The notes under the pieces are model-generated. The model was not told the DNA's origin. It ran no database searches and saw nothing but the letters and a program-made list of their open reading frames with translations. The translations under genes were made by a program, and so were the position numbers. DNA of 64,000 nucleotides from Pontibacillus chungwhensis. Lineage in GTDB: Bacteria; Bacillota; Bacilli; Bacillales; BH030062. The stretch lies in the NCBI RefSeq assembly GCF_030166655.1, contig NZ_CP126446.1, positions 2,728,001 through 2,792,000 on the forward strand. Direction: 5' to 3'. Of this stretch, positions 1 through 7,924 are shown one piece after another; position 1 is the first letter of the stretch, and each line of letters starts with the position of its first letter.

Positions 1-305
1 ATTGAATAATTCCTGAAATATTCTTCACTTCTAATATGATGGCGACGCGATTTGTAACAAGGAGGGTATCTATCTGGAATACTTTATCTCCATCCACGAT
101 CCGTAAATCATGAAAGATGTGGTACTGGCGATCATCAAGATAACTTAGAGGATAATCGAGTTCTTGCTCTCCCCAATAGCCAGCTCTTCTTTTACTAATG
201 CTCTTCATTACGGCAGATTTTTTCGGATGACGATAAGGTAATCTTTTTTCTAACACTTCTTCTTGTCTAAGTATGAAGGGGATGGTTCTCTTTTTTACGA
301 TCATG
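1..305 (-). CDS. NERD-domain protein, N-terminal part (truncated by window edge)
   Basis: The first 101 residues of a minus-strand gene are visible; the rest lies beyond base 1. The ATG at 303-305 has an upstream GAAAGGAGT ribosome site at 311-319. After a basic leader comes a stretch typical of the NERD (nuclease-related) domain: a WGEQEL motif near residue 45, then HDLRIV, FQIDTLLVTNRVAIILEVKN near residues 77-96. The D and ExK residues match the PD-(D/E)xK-like core of the family. NERD proteins are presumed DNA-processing enzymes but their job is generally unknown. It could be a stand-alone NERD protein, as is common in bacilli, or a fusion; the C-terminus is not visible. Confidence 0.75.
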
Positions 306-440
306 TAAAACTCCTTTCATTGCTCTTAAATAAATTACATTACAGCATTATTCGACTAAATGTTCGGGTTTCCTTTATTTTTTATAAAATTTGTAATCGG
401 TGTTTTAGGAGGGGGCTCGAGCATTGATTAGCGGAACTAG

Positions 441-1146
441 TTTTGTTACTGCATTTGGGTTTCGTTTTAGACATTGCATCTTTGGTTTATGCACTACGAT
501 GCGGGATTTCTTCACTGCTCCTTACTTTTTCTGCAGTCCGGCGGGGATTTGGACACTGATGGCCGGCTTTCGACAGTACGGTCGCGCTTTCTTCACTGCG
601 CAGGCTGTTTCTACACTCCGATCCGGCTTTCTTCATGCCAACAGCTCTTTCTACACTCCGAGCCGGGCTTTCTTCACTGCTCCTCACTCTTTTTGCAGTA
701 CGGCGGTGGTTTGGACACTGATGGCCGGCTTTCGACAGTACGGTCGCGCTTTCTTCACTACGCAGGCTGTTTCTACACTCCGATCCGGCTTTCTTCATGC
801 CAACAGCTCTTTCTACACTCCGAGCCGGGCTTTCTTCACTGCTCCTTACTCTTTCTGCAGTCCGGCGGGGGTTTGGACACTGATGGCCGGCTTTCGACAG
901 TACGGTCGCGCTTTCTTCACTGCGCAGGCTGTTTCTACACTCCGATCCCACTTTCTACATGCCAAAAGCTCTTTCTACACTCCAAGCCGGGCTTTCTTCA
1001 CTGCTCCTCACTCTTTTCGCAGTACGGCGGTGGTTTGGACACTCCGATCCGGCTTTCTACACTCGGGTGGCGCTTTCTTCAGTCCCCAGGCTCTTTCCAC
1101 ACTCCGCCCCGTCTCTCTTCACTCCATCCCCGATTTCGACACTCCG
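441..1146. repeat. Tandem array of a 20-nt repeat with 162-bp higher-order unit
   Basis: About 35 consecutive 19-22-nt units fill this stretch. The plus-strand consensus is close to TTTCTACACTCCGATCCGGC, with TTTCTWCACTCC the most constant part. Eight successive units form a 162-bp higher-order repeat: the same phrase (CTTTCTTCACTGCTCCT) recurs at about 506, 668, 830 and 992, exactly 162 bp apart. The inner copies are nearly identical, while both ends are degenerate. Because 162 is divisible by three and the unit lacks stop codons in several frames, long open frames exist on both strands (for example 424-1275 plus and 487-951 minus). I regard these as artefacts of the repeat, not genes. The array lies between the 3' end of yqhY and the 5' end of the NERD gene. 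Confidence 0.9.
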
Positions 1147-1162
1147 CCCCACAAAACAAAAA

Positions 1163-1197
1163 AACCACAAAGAAGACAAGTCGTCTTCTCTGTGGTT
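1163..1197 (-). terminator. Rho-independent terminator of accB-accC-yqhY
   Basis: A 15-bp stem (AACCACAAAGAAGAC / GTCTTCTCTGTGGTT, one mismatch) is followed on the minus strand by a run of T. It lies 12 bp past the yqhY stop. Confidence 0.85.
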
Positions 1198-1208
1198 CAA
1201 AGTTCCCT

Positions 1209-1619
1209 TTACACGCCAGGGATCTCTTCTTCTTCGTCCTCTTTTGTTGGTTCCATTTGGATCCCTACGATGTGAACGTTGATTTCTTTAATTTCTAGGG
1301 CGGTCATATTTTTAAGGGCTTGGCGCGTGCTGTCTTGGATCTGCTGGGCTGTTTGTGGGATGGAGATTCCAAAGTCCATGACGACGTAGATATCAATGAC
1401 GATGCCTTCGTCTGACAGTTCAACTTTGATTCCTTTCCCGTGATTCTTCTTTCCGCCAAGACGTTCGGCTACGCCACTTGCAAAGTTACCGCGCATGGAT
1501 GCAACACCTTCGACTTCTGATGCAGCGATACCGGCAATAACTTCAATAACCTCTGGAGCAATTTCCACTTTACCTAAGCTGGAGTCCTCTCCAACATTTA
1601 ATAAATGATTTTCACTCAT
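1209..1619 (-). CDS. yqhY: Asp23/Gls24 family protein YqhY
   Basis: The product is a 136-residue Asp23/Gls24 (alkaline shock/envelope stress) family protein. The family core runs from GKVEIAPEVIEVIAGIAASEVEGV near residue 15 through the DIYVVMDFG strand to the EINVHIVGI strand near the end, followed by a short acidic tail. The GTG at 1628 overlaps the AAAGGAG ribosome site, so the ATG at 1619 is preferred. It is the last gene of accB-accC-yqhY, the usual Firmicute arrangement. In B. subtilis YqhY influences acetyl-CoA carboxylase activity, so a role in tuning malonyl-CoA supply is likely here. No signal peptide is seen; the protein should be cytosolic. Confidence 0.92.
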   Translation of the reverse strand: MSENHLLNVGEDSSLGKVEIAPEVIEVIAGIAASEVEGVASMRGNFASGVAERLGGKKNHGKGIKVELSDEGIVIDIYVVMDFGISIPQTAQQIQDSTRQALKNMTALEIKEINVHIVGIQMEPTKEDEEEEIPGV

Positions 1620-1637
1620 CTTGGTCACTCCTTTGTG

Positions 1638-2993
1638 TTATTCCTCTTCCATTATAGTATAGGTTTCAAGGAATTTCGTATTAAAATCTCCTCCGCGGAA
1701 GACTTCGTGTTCCATCATGCGACGGTGGAACGGAATTGTTGTATGAACTCCTTCGATAACGAACTCATCAAGGGCACGTTTCATACGATCCATTGCTTCT
1801 TCTCGTGTATTTCCATAAGTGATCAACTTCGCAATCATTGAATCATAATACGGAGGAATCATCCAGCCTGGATACGCCGATGAATCTACACGGACACCGA
1901 AGCCACCTGGAGGAAGATACATTTCAATTCGTCCTGGTGATGGCATAAAGTTCTTGAACGGGTTCTCCGCGTTAATACGACATTCAATGGAATGACCCTC
2001 AAATTCAATTTGATCTTGAGAGAATTGAAGAGGTTCATTATTGGCCACATGAATCATTTCTTTGATTAAATCAACGCCTGTCACCATTTCTGTAACAGGG
2101 TGTTCCACTTGAATACGCGTGTTCATCTCCATGAAGTAGAAGCTGTTGTTGTTCTGGTCGAAGATGAATTCCACCGTACCTGCGCCTGAGTAATTAACAG
2201 CTAAGGCTGCTTTTACAGCTGCTTCTCCCATTTCAGCACGTAGGTCTGGCCCAAGTGCCGGAGATGGTGTTTCTTCTATTAATTTTTGCAGGCGACGTTG
2301 AACAGAGCAGTCCCGTTCACCAAGGTGAATGGCATTTCCATGGTTGTCTGCAAGTATTTGAATTTCAACGTGACGGAAGTCTTCAATATACTTTTCTAAA
2401 TAGACACCAGGATTACCGAATGCTTTTTCCGCTTCATTTTGCGTGACGCGAATCCCTTTTTTGAGTTCTTCTTCGTCACGAGCGACACGGATTCCTTTTC
2501 CGCCGCCGCCAGCGGTTGCTTTAATGATAACTGGGTAACCGATTTGCTCAGCTACTTGAAGGCCGTGTTCTTCATCACGAATTAAACCTTCAGAGCCGGG
2601 AACGACTGGTACACCCGCTTCTTTCATCGTTTCTCGAGCGACGTCTTTTGTTCCCATTTTACGAATAGCCTGAGCGCTTGGTCCGATGAATGTAATGTTG
2701 CATTCATCACAGATTTCAGCGAAATCTGGGTTCTCGGACAAGAATCCGTAACCCGGATGAATGGCTTCTGATTCGGTTAATGTGGCGACGCTCATAATAT
2801 TTGTGAAATTCAAGTAGCTTTCACTACTCATGGTTGGTCCAATGCAATACGCTTCATCTGCTAGTTGAACGTGTAGAGATTCTTTATCCGCTTCAGAATA
2901 GACGGCCACCGTTTCAATGTCCATCTCTTTACAAGCTCGAATAATCCGAACGGCGATCTCTCCACGGTTCGCGATTAAGATTTTCTTGATCAC
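1638..2993 (-). CDS. accC: Acetyl-CoA carboxylase, biotin carboxylase subunit
   Basis: The 451-residue biotin carboxylase uses ATP and bicarbonate to carboxylate the biotin on AccB, the first step of fatty acid synthesis. The N-terminal domain starts [19 protein letters not shown]. The ATP-grasp domain carries the glycine loop [10 protein letters not shown] near residue 165, and [15 protein letters not shown] near residue 290 contains catalytic and metal-binding residues. Length matches the family (about 450). It follows accB by 12 bp and precedes yqhY by 18 bp, so the three genes are probably co-transcribed. Confidence 0.97.
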   Translation of the reverse strand: MIKKILIANRGEIAVRIIRACKEMDIETVAVYSEADKESLHVQLADEAYCIGPTMSSESYLNFTNIMSVATLTESEAIHPGYGFLSENPDFAEICDECNITFIGPSAQAIRKMGTKDVARETMKEAGVPVVPGSEGLIRDEEHGLQVAEQIGYPVIIKATAGGGGKGIRVARDEEELKKGIRVTQNEAEKAFGNPGVYLEKYIEDFRHVEIQILADNHGNAIHLGERDCSVQRRLQKLIEETPSPALGPDLRAEMGEAAVKAALAVNYSGAGTVEFIFDQNNNSFYFMEMNTRIQVEHPVTEMVTGVDLIKEMIHVANNEPLQFSQDQIEFEGHSIECRINAENPFKNFMPSPGRIEMYLPPGGFGVRVDSSAYPGWMIPPYYDSMIAKLITYGNTREEAMDRMKRALDEFVIEGVHTTIPFHRRMMEHEVFRGGDFNTKFLETYTIMEEE

Positions 2994-3005
2994 AGTTCCA
3001 TCCCC

Positions 3006-3497
3006 TTATTCGGATTTCACTCGGAATAATGGCTGACCATATTCAACAAGCTGACCATTTTCTACGAGTACTTCTACAATTTTACCATTAACTTCAGCTT
3101 CAATCTCGTTGAAGAGCTTCATGGCTTCCACAATACAAACTACAGAGTCCTTCGTTACAACGTCTCCTGTTTTAACGAAAGGACCAGCGTCTGGTGAAGA
3201 TGCTTCGTAAAAAGTTCCCACCATTGGGGAAACAATCTCATGATCATAATCTGCCTTTGCCTCTGTTTGAGGTTCTGGCTTAGGTTCCTCAGCTGCTTGA
3301 GTTGGTTCCGGTTGCGGTTGTGGCGCAGGCTGGGCTGGTTGCTGTGCAGCAACTGGTTGAGCGGCCGGGCGTTCAACAACCTCTCCTGTATTTTTCTTCA
3401 TAGTTACTGTTGTTCCATTGCTTTCATATGTAAACTCATCGATTGTTGATTCATCGATTAATTTAATGAGTTCACGAATTTCTTGTACTTTTAACAT
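3006..3497 (-). CDS. accB: Acetyl-CoA carboxylase, biotin carboxyl carrier protein
   Basis: The 163-residue biotin carrier has an N-terminal helical domain ([17 protein letters not shown]), a Pro/Ala/Gln-rich flexible linker at about residues 44-80, and a C-terminal biotinyl domain with the EAMKL motif; Lys127 is the biotin site. The open frame extends upstream to 3554, but the ATG at 3497 has the AAGGGGTG ribosome site and matches known AccB starts. It heads accB-accC-yqhY. A FapR-like operator lies 34 bp upstream. Confidence 0.96.
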   Translation of the reverse strand: MLKVQEIRELIKLIDESTIDEFTYESNGTTVTMKKNTGEVVERPAAQPVAAQQPAQPAPQPQPEPTQAAEEPKPEPQTEAKADYDHEIVSPMVGTFYEASSPDAGPFVKTGDVVTKDSVVCIVEAMKLFNEIEAEVNGKIVEVLVENGQLVEYGQPLFRVKSE

Positions 3498-3530
3498 ATT
3501 CTGCGCACCCCTTCTATATTTGAAATGCAT

Positions 3531-3549
3531 ATTATTAACTGGTACTAAT
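3531..3549 (-). promoter_or_regulatory. FapR-like operator upstream of accB
   Basis: On the minus strand the site reads ATTAGTACCAGTTAATAAT, an imperfect palindrome close to the recalled FapR operator ATTAGTACCTGRTACTAAT (16 of 19 positions). FapR represses lipid synthesis genes and is released by malonyl-CoA, the product of the pathway accB starts. The site lies just downstream of the predicted accB -10 box. Confidence 0.55.
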
Positions 3550-3562
3550 AACACCTCTTAAT

Positions 3563-3592
3563 ATTTTACGACAAAGAGTAGTAAAACTTCAA
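3563..3592 (-). promoter_or_regulatory. Predicted sigma-A promoter of accB
   Basis: The minus strand has TTGAAG (3587-3592), an 18-bp spacer and TAAAAT (3563-3568). The start site would fall just before or in the FapR-like operator. Confidence 0.45.
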
Positions 3593-3676
3593 CCTACCAG
3601 AAAGCGCTTACTAGTTCTTTTCTCGATTAGAACGGGCTTTTCCTCTTCTCTAAATAAAAAAAATAACTATAAAAAA

Positions 3677-3711
3677 ACAGCTTTCGCACACCGTTAGAGT
3701 GCGAAAGCTGT
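3677..3711 (-). terminator. Terminator of the spoIIIA operon
   Basis: A perfect 13-bp stem, ACAGCTTTCGCAC / GTGCGAAAGCTGT, is followed by seven T on the minus strand directly after the spoIIIAH stop. Confidence 0.9.
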
Positions 3712-3715
3712 CTGT

Positions 3716-4282
3716 TTACTTTTCGTTTGGAATGTATTCTACTACAACCGGAACTGGTCCGAATTCATCATATACAATTTGATGAATTTGACTGACGTCT
3801 TGTTTAGACATCTCGTTTGCTTTTACTTTCACTAATACTTTATCATCCTCTGCGCGAACAAATACATCCGGATATTCTGCTTTTGCTTGGATGGATTGTT
3901 GAGCGACCGATTCTTTCGTACTTAGTTCTCGAATCTTATCAATCTCATTTTTGGCATCATTCACTTCTTCAGCAGAAACTTCACTAGAAGCCATAATGTT
4001 TTCTAGTTCTTCAATTTTCTTAGAGCGGCTGTCCATAATATCTAATTGCATGGAAGAGAAGTATTGATCAGACGAAAGGCTTGATGTGAGGGAACCATCT
4101 TCTCCTTCTTGAGTTGTTGCATCGCCTTCACTTGGTGTTCCTGCCGTTTGTTGGTCTGCGTTTTCTTCATCCCCCATGTACGCGAGCTCCCCTTCTGGTG
4201 GTGAAGTCATATAATACACACTCAGCACAATCATCAAGCTCAACATCGTTAGCAACCAAACCGTTTGTTTTTTTAACATCAT
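3716..4282 (-). CDS. spoIIIAH: Stage III sporulation protein SpoIIIAH
   Basis: The 188-residue SpoIIIAH is anchored in the mother-cell side of the engulfing membrane and pairs with forespore SpoIIQ to form the feeding-tube channel. One membrane segment spans about residues 8-26. A Gln/Glu/Ser-rich linker follows, then a coiled region with repeated Glu/Lys, and a C-terminal ring-building (YscJ/FliF-like) domain ending VVVEYIPNEK. GGAGG precedes a double ATG at 4282/4279. It is last in the eight-gene operon, as in B. subtilis. Confidence 0.93.
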   Translation of the reverse strand: MMLKKQTVWLLTMLSLMIVLSVYYMTSPPEGELAYMGDEENADQQTAGTPSEGDATTQEGEDGSLTSSLSSDQYFSSMQLDIMDSRSKKIEELENIMASSEVSAEEVNDAKNEIDKIRELSTKESVAQQSIQAKAEYPDVFVRAEDDKVLVKVKANEMSKQDVSQIHQIVYDEFGPVPVVVEYIPNEK

Positions 4283-4297
4283 TCTTTCATTCCTCCC

Positions 4298-4945
4298 TTA
4301 TTTTTTCGGCATTACCGAAATTCGATGTGTAGGAACATCAAGTGTTCGTGAAACTGTTTCAACAATCCACTCTTTCACTTTCATATGGTCAGCACCCTTG
4401 GCTACGACTCCAACGCCTCGAACAGATGGTTTATCCGTCCGGATCAGGAGCGGAACTTCTTGGTCGCCTTGTCTTGTGACAACGATTTGTTCATCCTCTG
4501 TGAAATCTTCAATGTTACGCTCGCCACCACTCTTATCATTCTCTGTCGTGTGTTGCTTGCTCACGGTTGTATTTTTTTCATAGACCTTTGCTTCTGTTGA
4601 CTCCAGATTCACCATTACTTCTACCTCTGAAACACCTTGAATCTTCTCGAGGAGCCCTTTTAGCTCTTTCTCGTAGTAAGTTTCCACATCTGACATCAGC
4701 ATATCTGCCTCGTCCTTCTTCTGACCAAACGTTTCCTTTTCGGCAGGTTGCACACTCTCGGTTTGGATAGGAGGCGAAATCCCTTCGCTTCTGGCTTCAT
4801 CGTTAGTGAAAAAGTCACCAACTAGTAAGATGAGTAACCCTAGCAAACCAACAAGTACCACGTAAGCTAGTTTAGTAGGCTTCCCACCATCGGCTGACTT
4901 CAGCTTCAGCAATGAAAAGATGTTAGTTAACGGATTTTTCTTCAT
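4298..4945 (-). CDS. spoIIIAG: Stage III sporulation protein SpoIIIAG
   Basis: A 215-residue ring-forming component of the SpoIIIA-SpoIIQ secretion-like complex. A short basic N-terminus leads to one membrane segment at about residues 27-46, then an extracytoplasmic linker and the ring-building motif region (VEVMVNLESTEAKVYEKNT) with the inserted beta region, and a second part, VRGVGVVAKGADHMKVKEWIVETVSRTL. The frame opens at a GTG at 4963, but GGAGG lies inside that extension, so the ATG at 4945 is the start. That ATG overlaps the spoIIIAF stop by 4 bp, suggesting translational coupling. Confidence 0.93.
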   Translation of the reverse strand: MKKNPLTNIFSLLKLKSADGGKPTKLAYVVLVGLLGLLILLVGDFFTNDEARSEGISPPIQTESVQPAEKETFGQKKDEADMLMSDVETYYEKELKGLLEKIQGVSEVEVMVNLESTEAKVYEKNTTVSKQHTTENDKSGGERNIEDFTEDEQIVVTRQGDQEVPLLIRTDKPSVRGVGVVAKGADHMKVKEWIVETVSRTLDVPTHRISVMPKK

Positions 4946-5562
4946 TGAACCCCTCCTTCCCACTGTAAGATGAGCTGATCCTCAGGTATGTCCCATGCTG
5001 AAGATAAATACGATCTGACAGCATCTAGAGATTGCTCACCTTCTTGATCTTTTGGCTGCTGATTTAGATCAATCACAATTTCTTCAACCTCATCACTCCC
5101 TGCTTCTTGCTTATTTGTCTCTGCAAGGGTAATGTTGAGTGACTTTAACCCCTCTAAATTCACTTCTGCATCGGTTTTAAATTGGAAGGAAAAGTTTTGA
5201 ATCTCTACGTTATGGTCATTCATCAGCTCCTCCTTCACTTCGTTTTCTAGCTGGACAGCCATCTGTTCTAAAATATATGCACGTTGTGAGGCTTGTATTT
5301 CTTTTTTCTTCTCTTCAATCGAATTTTTCATAGATTCAACTTCTGCCTGATCATTCCACCTGTTCATTTCTCGTGTAAAGAATTGATCCATATCAACATC
5401 GAATAATTTAAAAACAGGCTGTAAAAAGACAAGAATAAGAAGGAGCCCCACTACGAGTTTGATGTATTTTCGAAAGGAGGATGCAGGGAGTAAGAGATCT
5501 GTCACTAATGCTAATAGTAAGAAAAGAATAATCTGTGTGACCCATTCTGTTATAAACGCCAC
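4942..5562 (-). CDS. spoIIIAF: Stage III sporulation protein SpoIIIAF
   Basis: This 206-residue membrane protein has two N-terminal membrane segments (about residues 8-26 and 35-52) and a soluble C-terminal part rich in Glu/Lys, with a small ring-like domain. It is the sixth gene of the spoIIIA operon and overlaps spoIIIAG by 4 bp. SpoIIIAF is a membrane component of the SpoIIIA-SpoIIQ complex needed for late forespore gene expression. Length matches B. subtilis (206). Confidence 0.93.
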   Translation of the reverse strand: MAFITEWVTQIILFLLLALVTDLLLPASSFRKYIKLVVGLLLILVFLQPVFKLFDVDMDQFFTREMNRWNDQAEVESMKNSIEEKKKEIQASQRAYILEQMAVQLENEVKEELMNDHNVEIQNFSFQFKTDAEVNLEGLKSLNITLAETNKQEAGSDEVEEIVIDLNQQPKDQEGEQSLDAVRSYLSSAWDIPEDQLILQWEGGVQ

Positions 5563-5573
5563 TTGCCCACCTC

Positions 5574-6755
5574 CTAACGAACCATCATGGTTAAGTTACT
5601 GGCTGCCACTAAGATGACAATGGCCAGAAAGAACATAAACGTAACAACCAGAAGGGCTGCAAAAACAAACAAGATATGCTTGCTTATCGTTTCCATCGAA
5701 GCAATCACCGGGCCTCCCCCAATCGGCTGTAAGATAGCAGCGGCCAGTTTATAAATAAGCGCTACAGCTAACACTTTCACAGCTGGAAATAAGGCAAGAG
5801 CAAGAATGATAAGCACCCCTACAATCCCCACTGTATTCTTTAGTAATAGAGATGCGCTAAGCACGGTATCGGTTGCATCTGTGAACATGCGCCCGACGAC
5901 TGGGACAAAGTTCCCCGTAACAAATTTAGCAGTCTTCATAGCGACCCCGTCCTGAATAGCTGAGGTAGCTCCTTGCACTGAAATGACTCCTAGAAAGATG
6001 GTTAGAAATGCACCTAAAAGTCCTAAGCTTGTATTCCTCAATAACTGAGCGAGTTGCGTCACTTTATATTGTTCATTGATTGTACTCACAATCATGAGTA
6101 GAGCAGACAGAAATAAAAGCGGCAGCACAATATTGGAAACAAGGAGTCCACTTGTATGAATTAAAAAAACGATAACTGGATGGAAGAACGAGACGGATAA
6201 TAAATTCCCAAACGTTGCCATAAGCCCAAGCATGAGTGGTAAAAGCGCGATCATAAAACTACTCATCATTTCCACCGCACCTTTTGCATAGGAGACGGCC
6301 AGGTGAAAACTGTTCAGCGCTAAAACGATCAGTACCAGGTAAACGACAGCATAGGCGACTTTACTGACCGTCTGATTCTCGAATGCATTTTGAAGGGACT
6401 GAAGAATCATGCAAAATAGCGTCAAAAAGATTAACGTTCCTAAAAGCTTTCCGTTGATTAGGAATTCATAAAATAAATATTTCAAAAGACCAGTTACCCA
6501 ATCTTTGATCGAGAGGGAGTCTCTGTTCTGCATGAATTCGACGAAGCTTCCTTTTCGGATGCCTGGCAAGTAGCCACCATATTCGTCCACAACTTGATTC
6601 CAATATGACTGAATTTCTGTGAACGTAACCGGATCGAGTGTAGGGCTCGTCCCCTCAACAGGAGGCGACTGAGCGTGGACAGGCTCTGATAAGAAGACGA
6701 GAATCCAAAGGGCAAGGAAAAGGACAACAATTAACTGCCGGAACACTTTCATCAA
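5574..6755 (-). CDS. spoIIIAE: Stage III sporulation protein SpoIIIAE
   Basis: The 393-residue polytopic protein begins with a signal peptide (MMKVFRQLIVVLFLALWILVFLSEPVHAQS) that looks cleavable after AHA/VHA. The rest has about seven hydrophobic segments, with a Gly-rich region (ILQPIGGGPVIASMETISKH) near residue 340. It is the likely core membrane component of the SpoIIIA complex. Spacing to spoIIIAF is 11 bp. Confidence 0.95.
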   Translation of the reverse strand: MMKVFRQLIVVLFLALWILVFLSEPVHAQSPPVEGTSPTLDPVTFTEIQSYWNQVVDEYGGYLPGIRKGSFVEFMQNRDSLSIKDWVTGLLKYLFYEFLINGKLLGTLIFLTLFCMILQSLQNAFENQTVSKVAYAVVYLVLIVLALNSFHLAVSYAKGAVEMMSSFMIALLPLMLGLMATFGNLLSVSFFHPVIVFLIHTSGLLVSNIVLPLLFLSALLMIVSTINEQYKVTQLAQLLRNTSLGLLGAFLTIFLGVISVQGATSAIQDGVAMKTAKFVTGNFVPVVGRMFTDATDTVLSASLLLKNTVGIVGVLIILALALFPAVKVLAVALIYKLAAAILQPIGGGPVIASMETISKHILFVFAALLVVTFMFFLAIVILVAASNLTMMVR

Positions 6756-6784
6756 CGCTCAAAGCCACCTCCTTCTTGAATCCA

Positions 6785-7174
6785 TTAAGCTGGAAGGAAA
6801 CCTAGTATAGTTTCAATAACAGCGGTTAGTATTGGAATAGCAAGGACCAGAATAAATACTTTACCTGCTAACTCAATCTTAGATGCTACTGAACCAAGAC
6901 CTGCGTCCCTGGTAATCTGAGCACCGAATTCAGCCACATAAGCAATTCCTATAATCTTAAGAATCGTCTCCACGTACATGCCGTTCACGTTGGCTTTTTG
7001 AGCGATATATTCAAGCAACGTAAATACTTGTGCAATCTCGCGGATTAGAATAAGAAAGATAATAATACCTGTAAATAGAATCAGAAAAAATGCAATAGAG
7101 GACTTTTGTTCTTTTACAATGATCGTCAACACACTTGCTACGAGGGCAAAGGATACGATCTGGATAATCTCCAT
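6785..7174 (-). CDS. spoIIIAD: Stage III sporulation protein SpoIIIAD
   Basis: A 129-residue membrane protein with about four hydrophobic segments, matching the SpoIIIAC/AD family (133 residues in B. subtilis). The frame extends up to 7240, but the ATG at 7174 (MEIIQIVSFALVASVL) follows a GGTGAT ribosome site and avoids overlapping spoIIIAC. It is the fourth gene of the operon. Confidence 0.93.
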   Translation of the reverse strand: MEIIQIVSFALVASVLTIIVKEQKSSIAFFLILFTGIIIFLILIREIAQVFTLLEYIAQKANVNGMYVETILKIIGIAYVAEFGAQITRDAGLGSVASKIELAGKVFILVLAIPILTAVIETILGFLPA

Positions 7175-7184
7175 GTCATCACCC

Positions 7185-7391
7185 TTAACCTTGGAATAAG
7201 AAGACAGATTTGATTTGCTGGAACAAATCTTGAAGGCCATCCATTACAATAAAGAGCACGATTATAAATCCAACTAACGTAGCCCAATGGGCAATGTCCT
7301 CTTTTCCCATCTGTTTCAAAACCGTGTGAATCATAGCGACAACAATCCCCACTCCAGCAATCTGGAATAGAATATAGGCCTCTCCAATCAT
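7185..7391 (-). CDS. spoIIIAC: Stage III sporulation protein SpoIIIAC
   Basis: A 68-residue protein with two membrane segments (about residues 5-24 and 33-52), equal in length to B. subtilis SpoIIIAC and related in sequence to SpoIIIAD. An AAAGGAGTAAACAAC ribosome region precedes the ATG at 7391. It is the third gene of the operon, expressed in the mother cell. Confidence 0.93.
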   Translation of the reverse strand: MIGEAYILFQIAGVGIVVAMIHTVLKQMGKEDIAHWATLVGFIIVLFIVMDGLQDLFQQIKSVFLFQG

Positions 7392-7411
7392 GTTGTTTAC
7401 TCCTTTCGCCT

Positions 7412-7924
7412 TTACATGAATAACAATATAATGAGTAATCCTGTTAAAAAGCCGAGACTCTTGACCATCTTGCTATATTTTTGTTGCTGTTCTTCTGCTT
7501 CTTTTAACTCTCTCTCTAAATGCGATATGGCCAAGCGTATATGCTTTTGTTGGCCTGTGAAATCATGTTGGCCGAGAGTTTGTCCAAATTGCTTCATAAT
7601 CTCTTTTTCGCCTTCTCCTAATGCACTAAGAGGCCAGAATGACTGGATTCGCTGTTCCCAAACGTCATAAAGAGAAGCACTGCTTTCCTTAAGTTGATCG
7701 CTGAATTCATAGAAAAACCAAGCCATTGGTTCTGGAATTTGACGGGCCACTTTCTCACATGCTTCTATGACAGGAGAATGCCCATAAAGGATTTCTGCTT
7801 CTAGTACTTGTAGCGCATTTTTCAGCTGACGAATTTGTTTTGGCCTTTCTGTCAGCCTTCTGGCAAATTCAAACCCTCCCCACGTTGTAGCGCACAGCAG
7901 GATAAGCGCTCCGATCCACTTCAT
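7412..7924 (-). CDS. spoIIIAB: Stage III sporulation protein SpoIIIAB
   Basis: The 170-residue product starts MKWIGALILLCATTWGGFEFARR and ends with a second hydrophobic segment (SLGFLTGLLIILLFM), the normal SpoIIIAB plan with a soluble helical middle resembling GspF-type proteins. The open frame reaches 8095, but the ATG at 7924 has AAAGGGGTG ahead of it and gives the family length (171). The start lies 56 bp inside the end of spoIIIAA, so translation of the two may be coupled. Confidence 0.93.
   Translation of the reverse strand: MKWIGALILLCATTWGGFEFARRLTERPKQIRQLKNALQVLEAEILYGHSPVIEACEKVARQIPEPMAWFFYEFSDQLKESSASLYDVWEQRIQSFWPLSALGEGEKEIMKQFGQTLGQHDFTGQQKHIRLAISHLERELKEAEEQQQKYSKMVKSLGFLTGLLIILLFM

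Noticed and set aside
441-1146. CRISPR array
   Set aside because: Units are contiguous with no unique spacers, and no cas genes are present in the window.
424-1275. Plus-strand 283-codon frame and its partners over the first repeat array
   Set aside because: It is open in several frames on both strands because of the repeat period; no ribosome site and no sensible protein composition.
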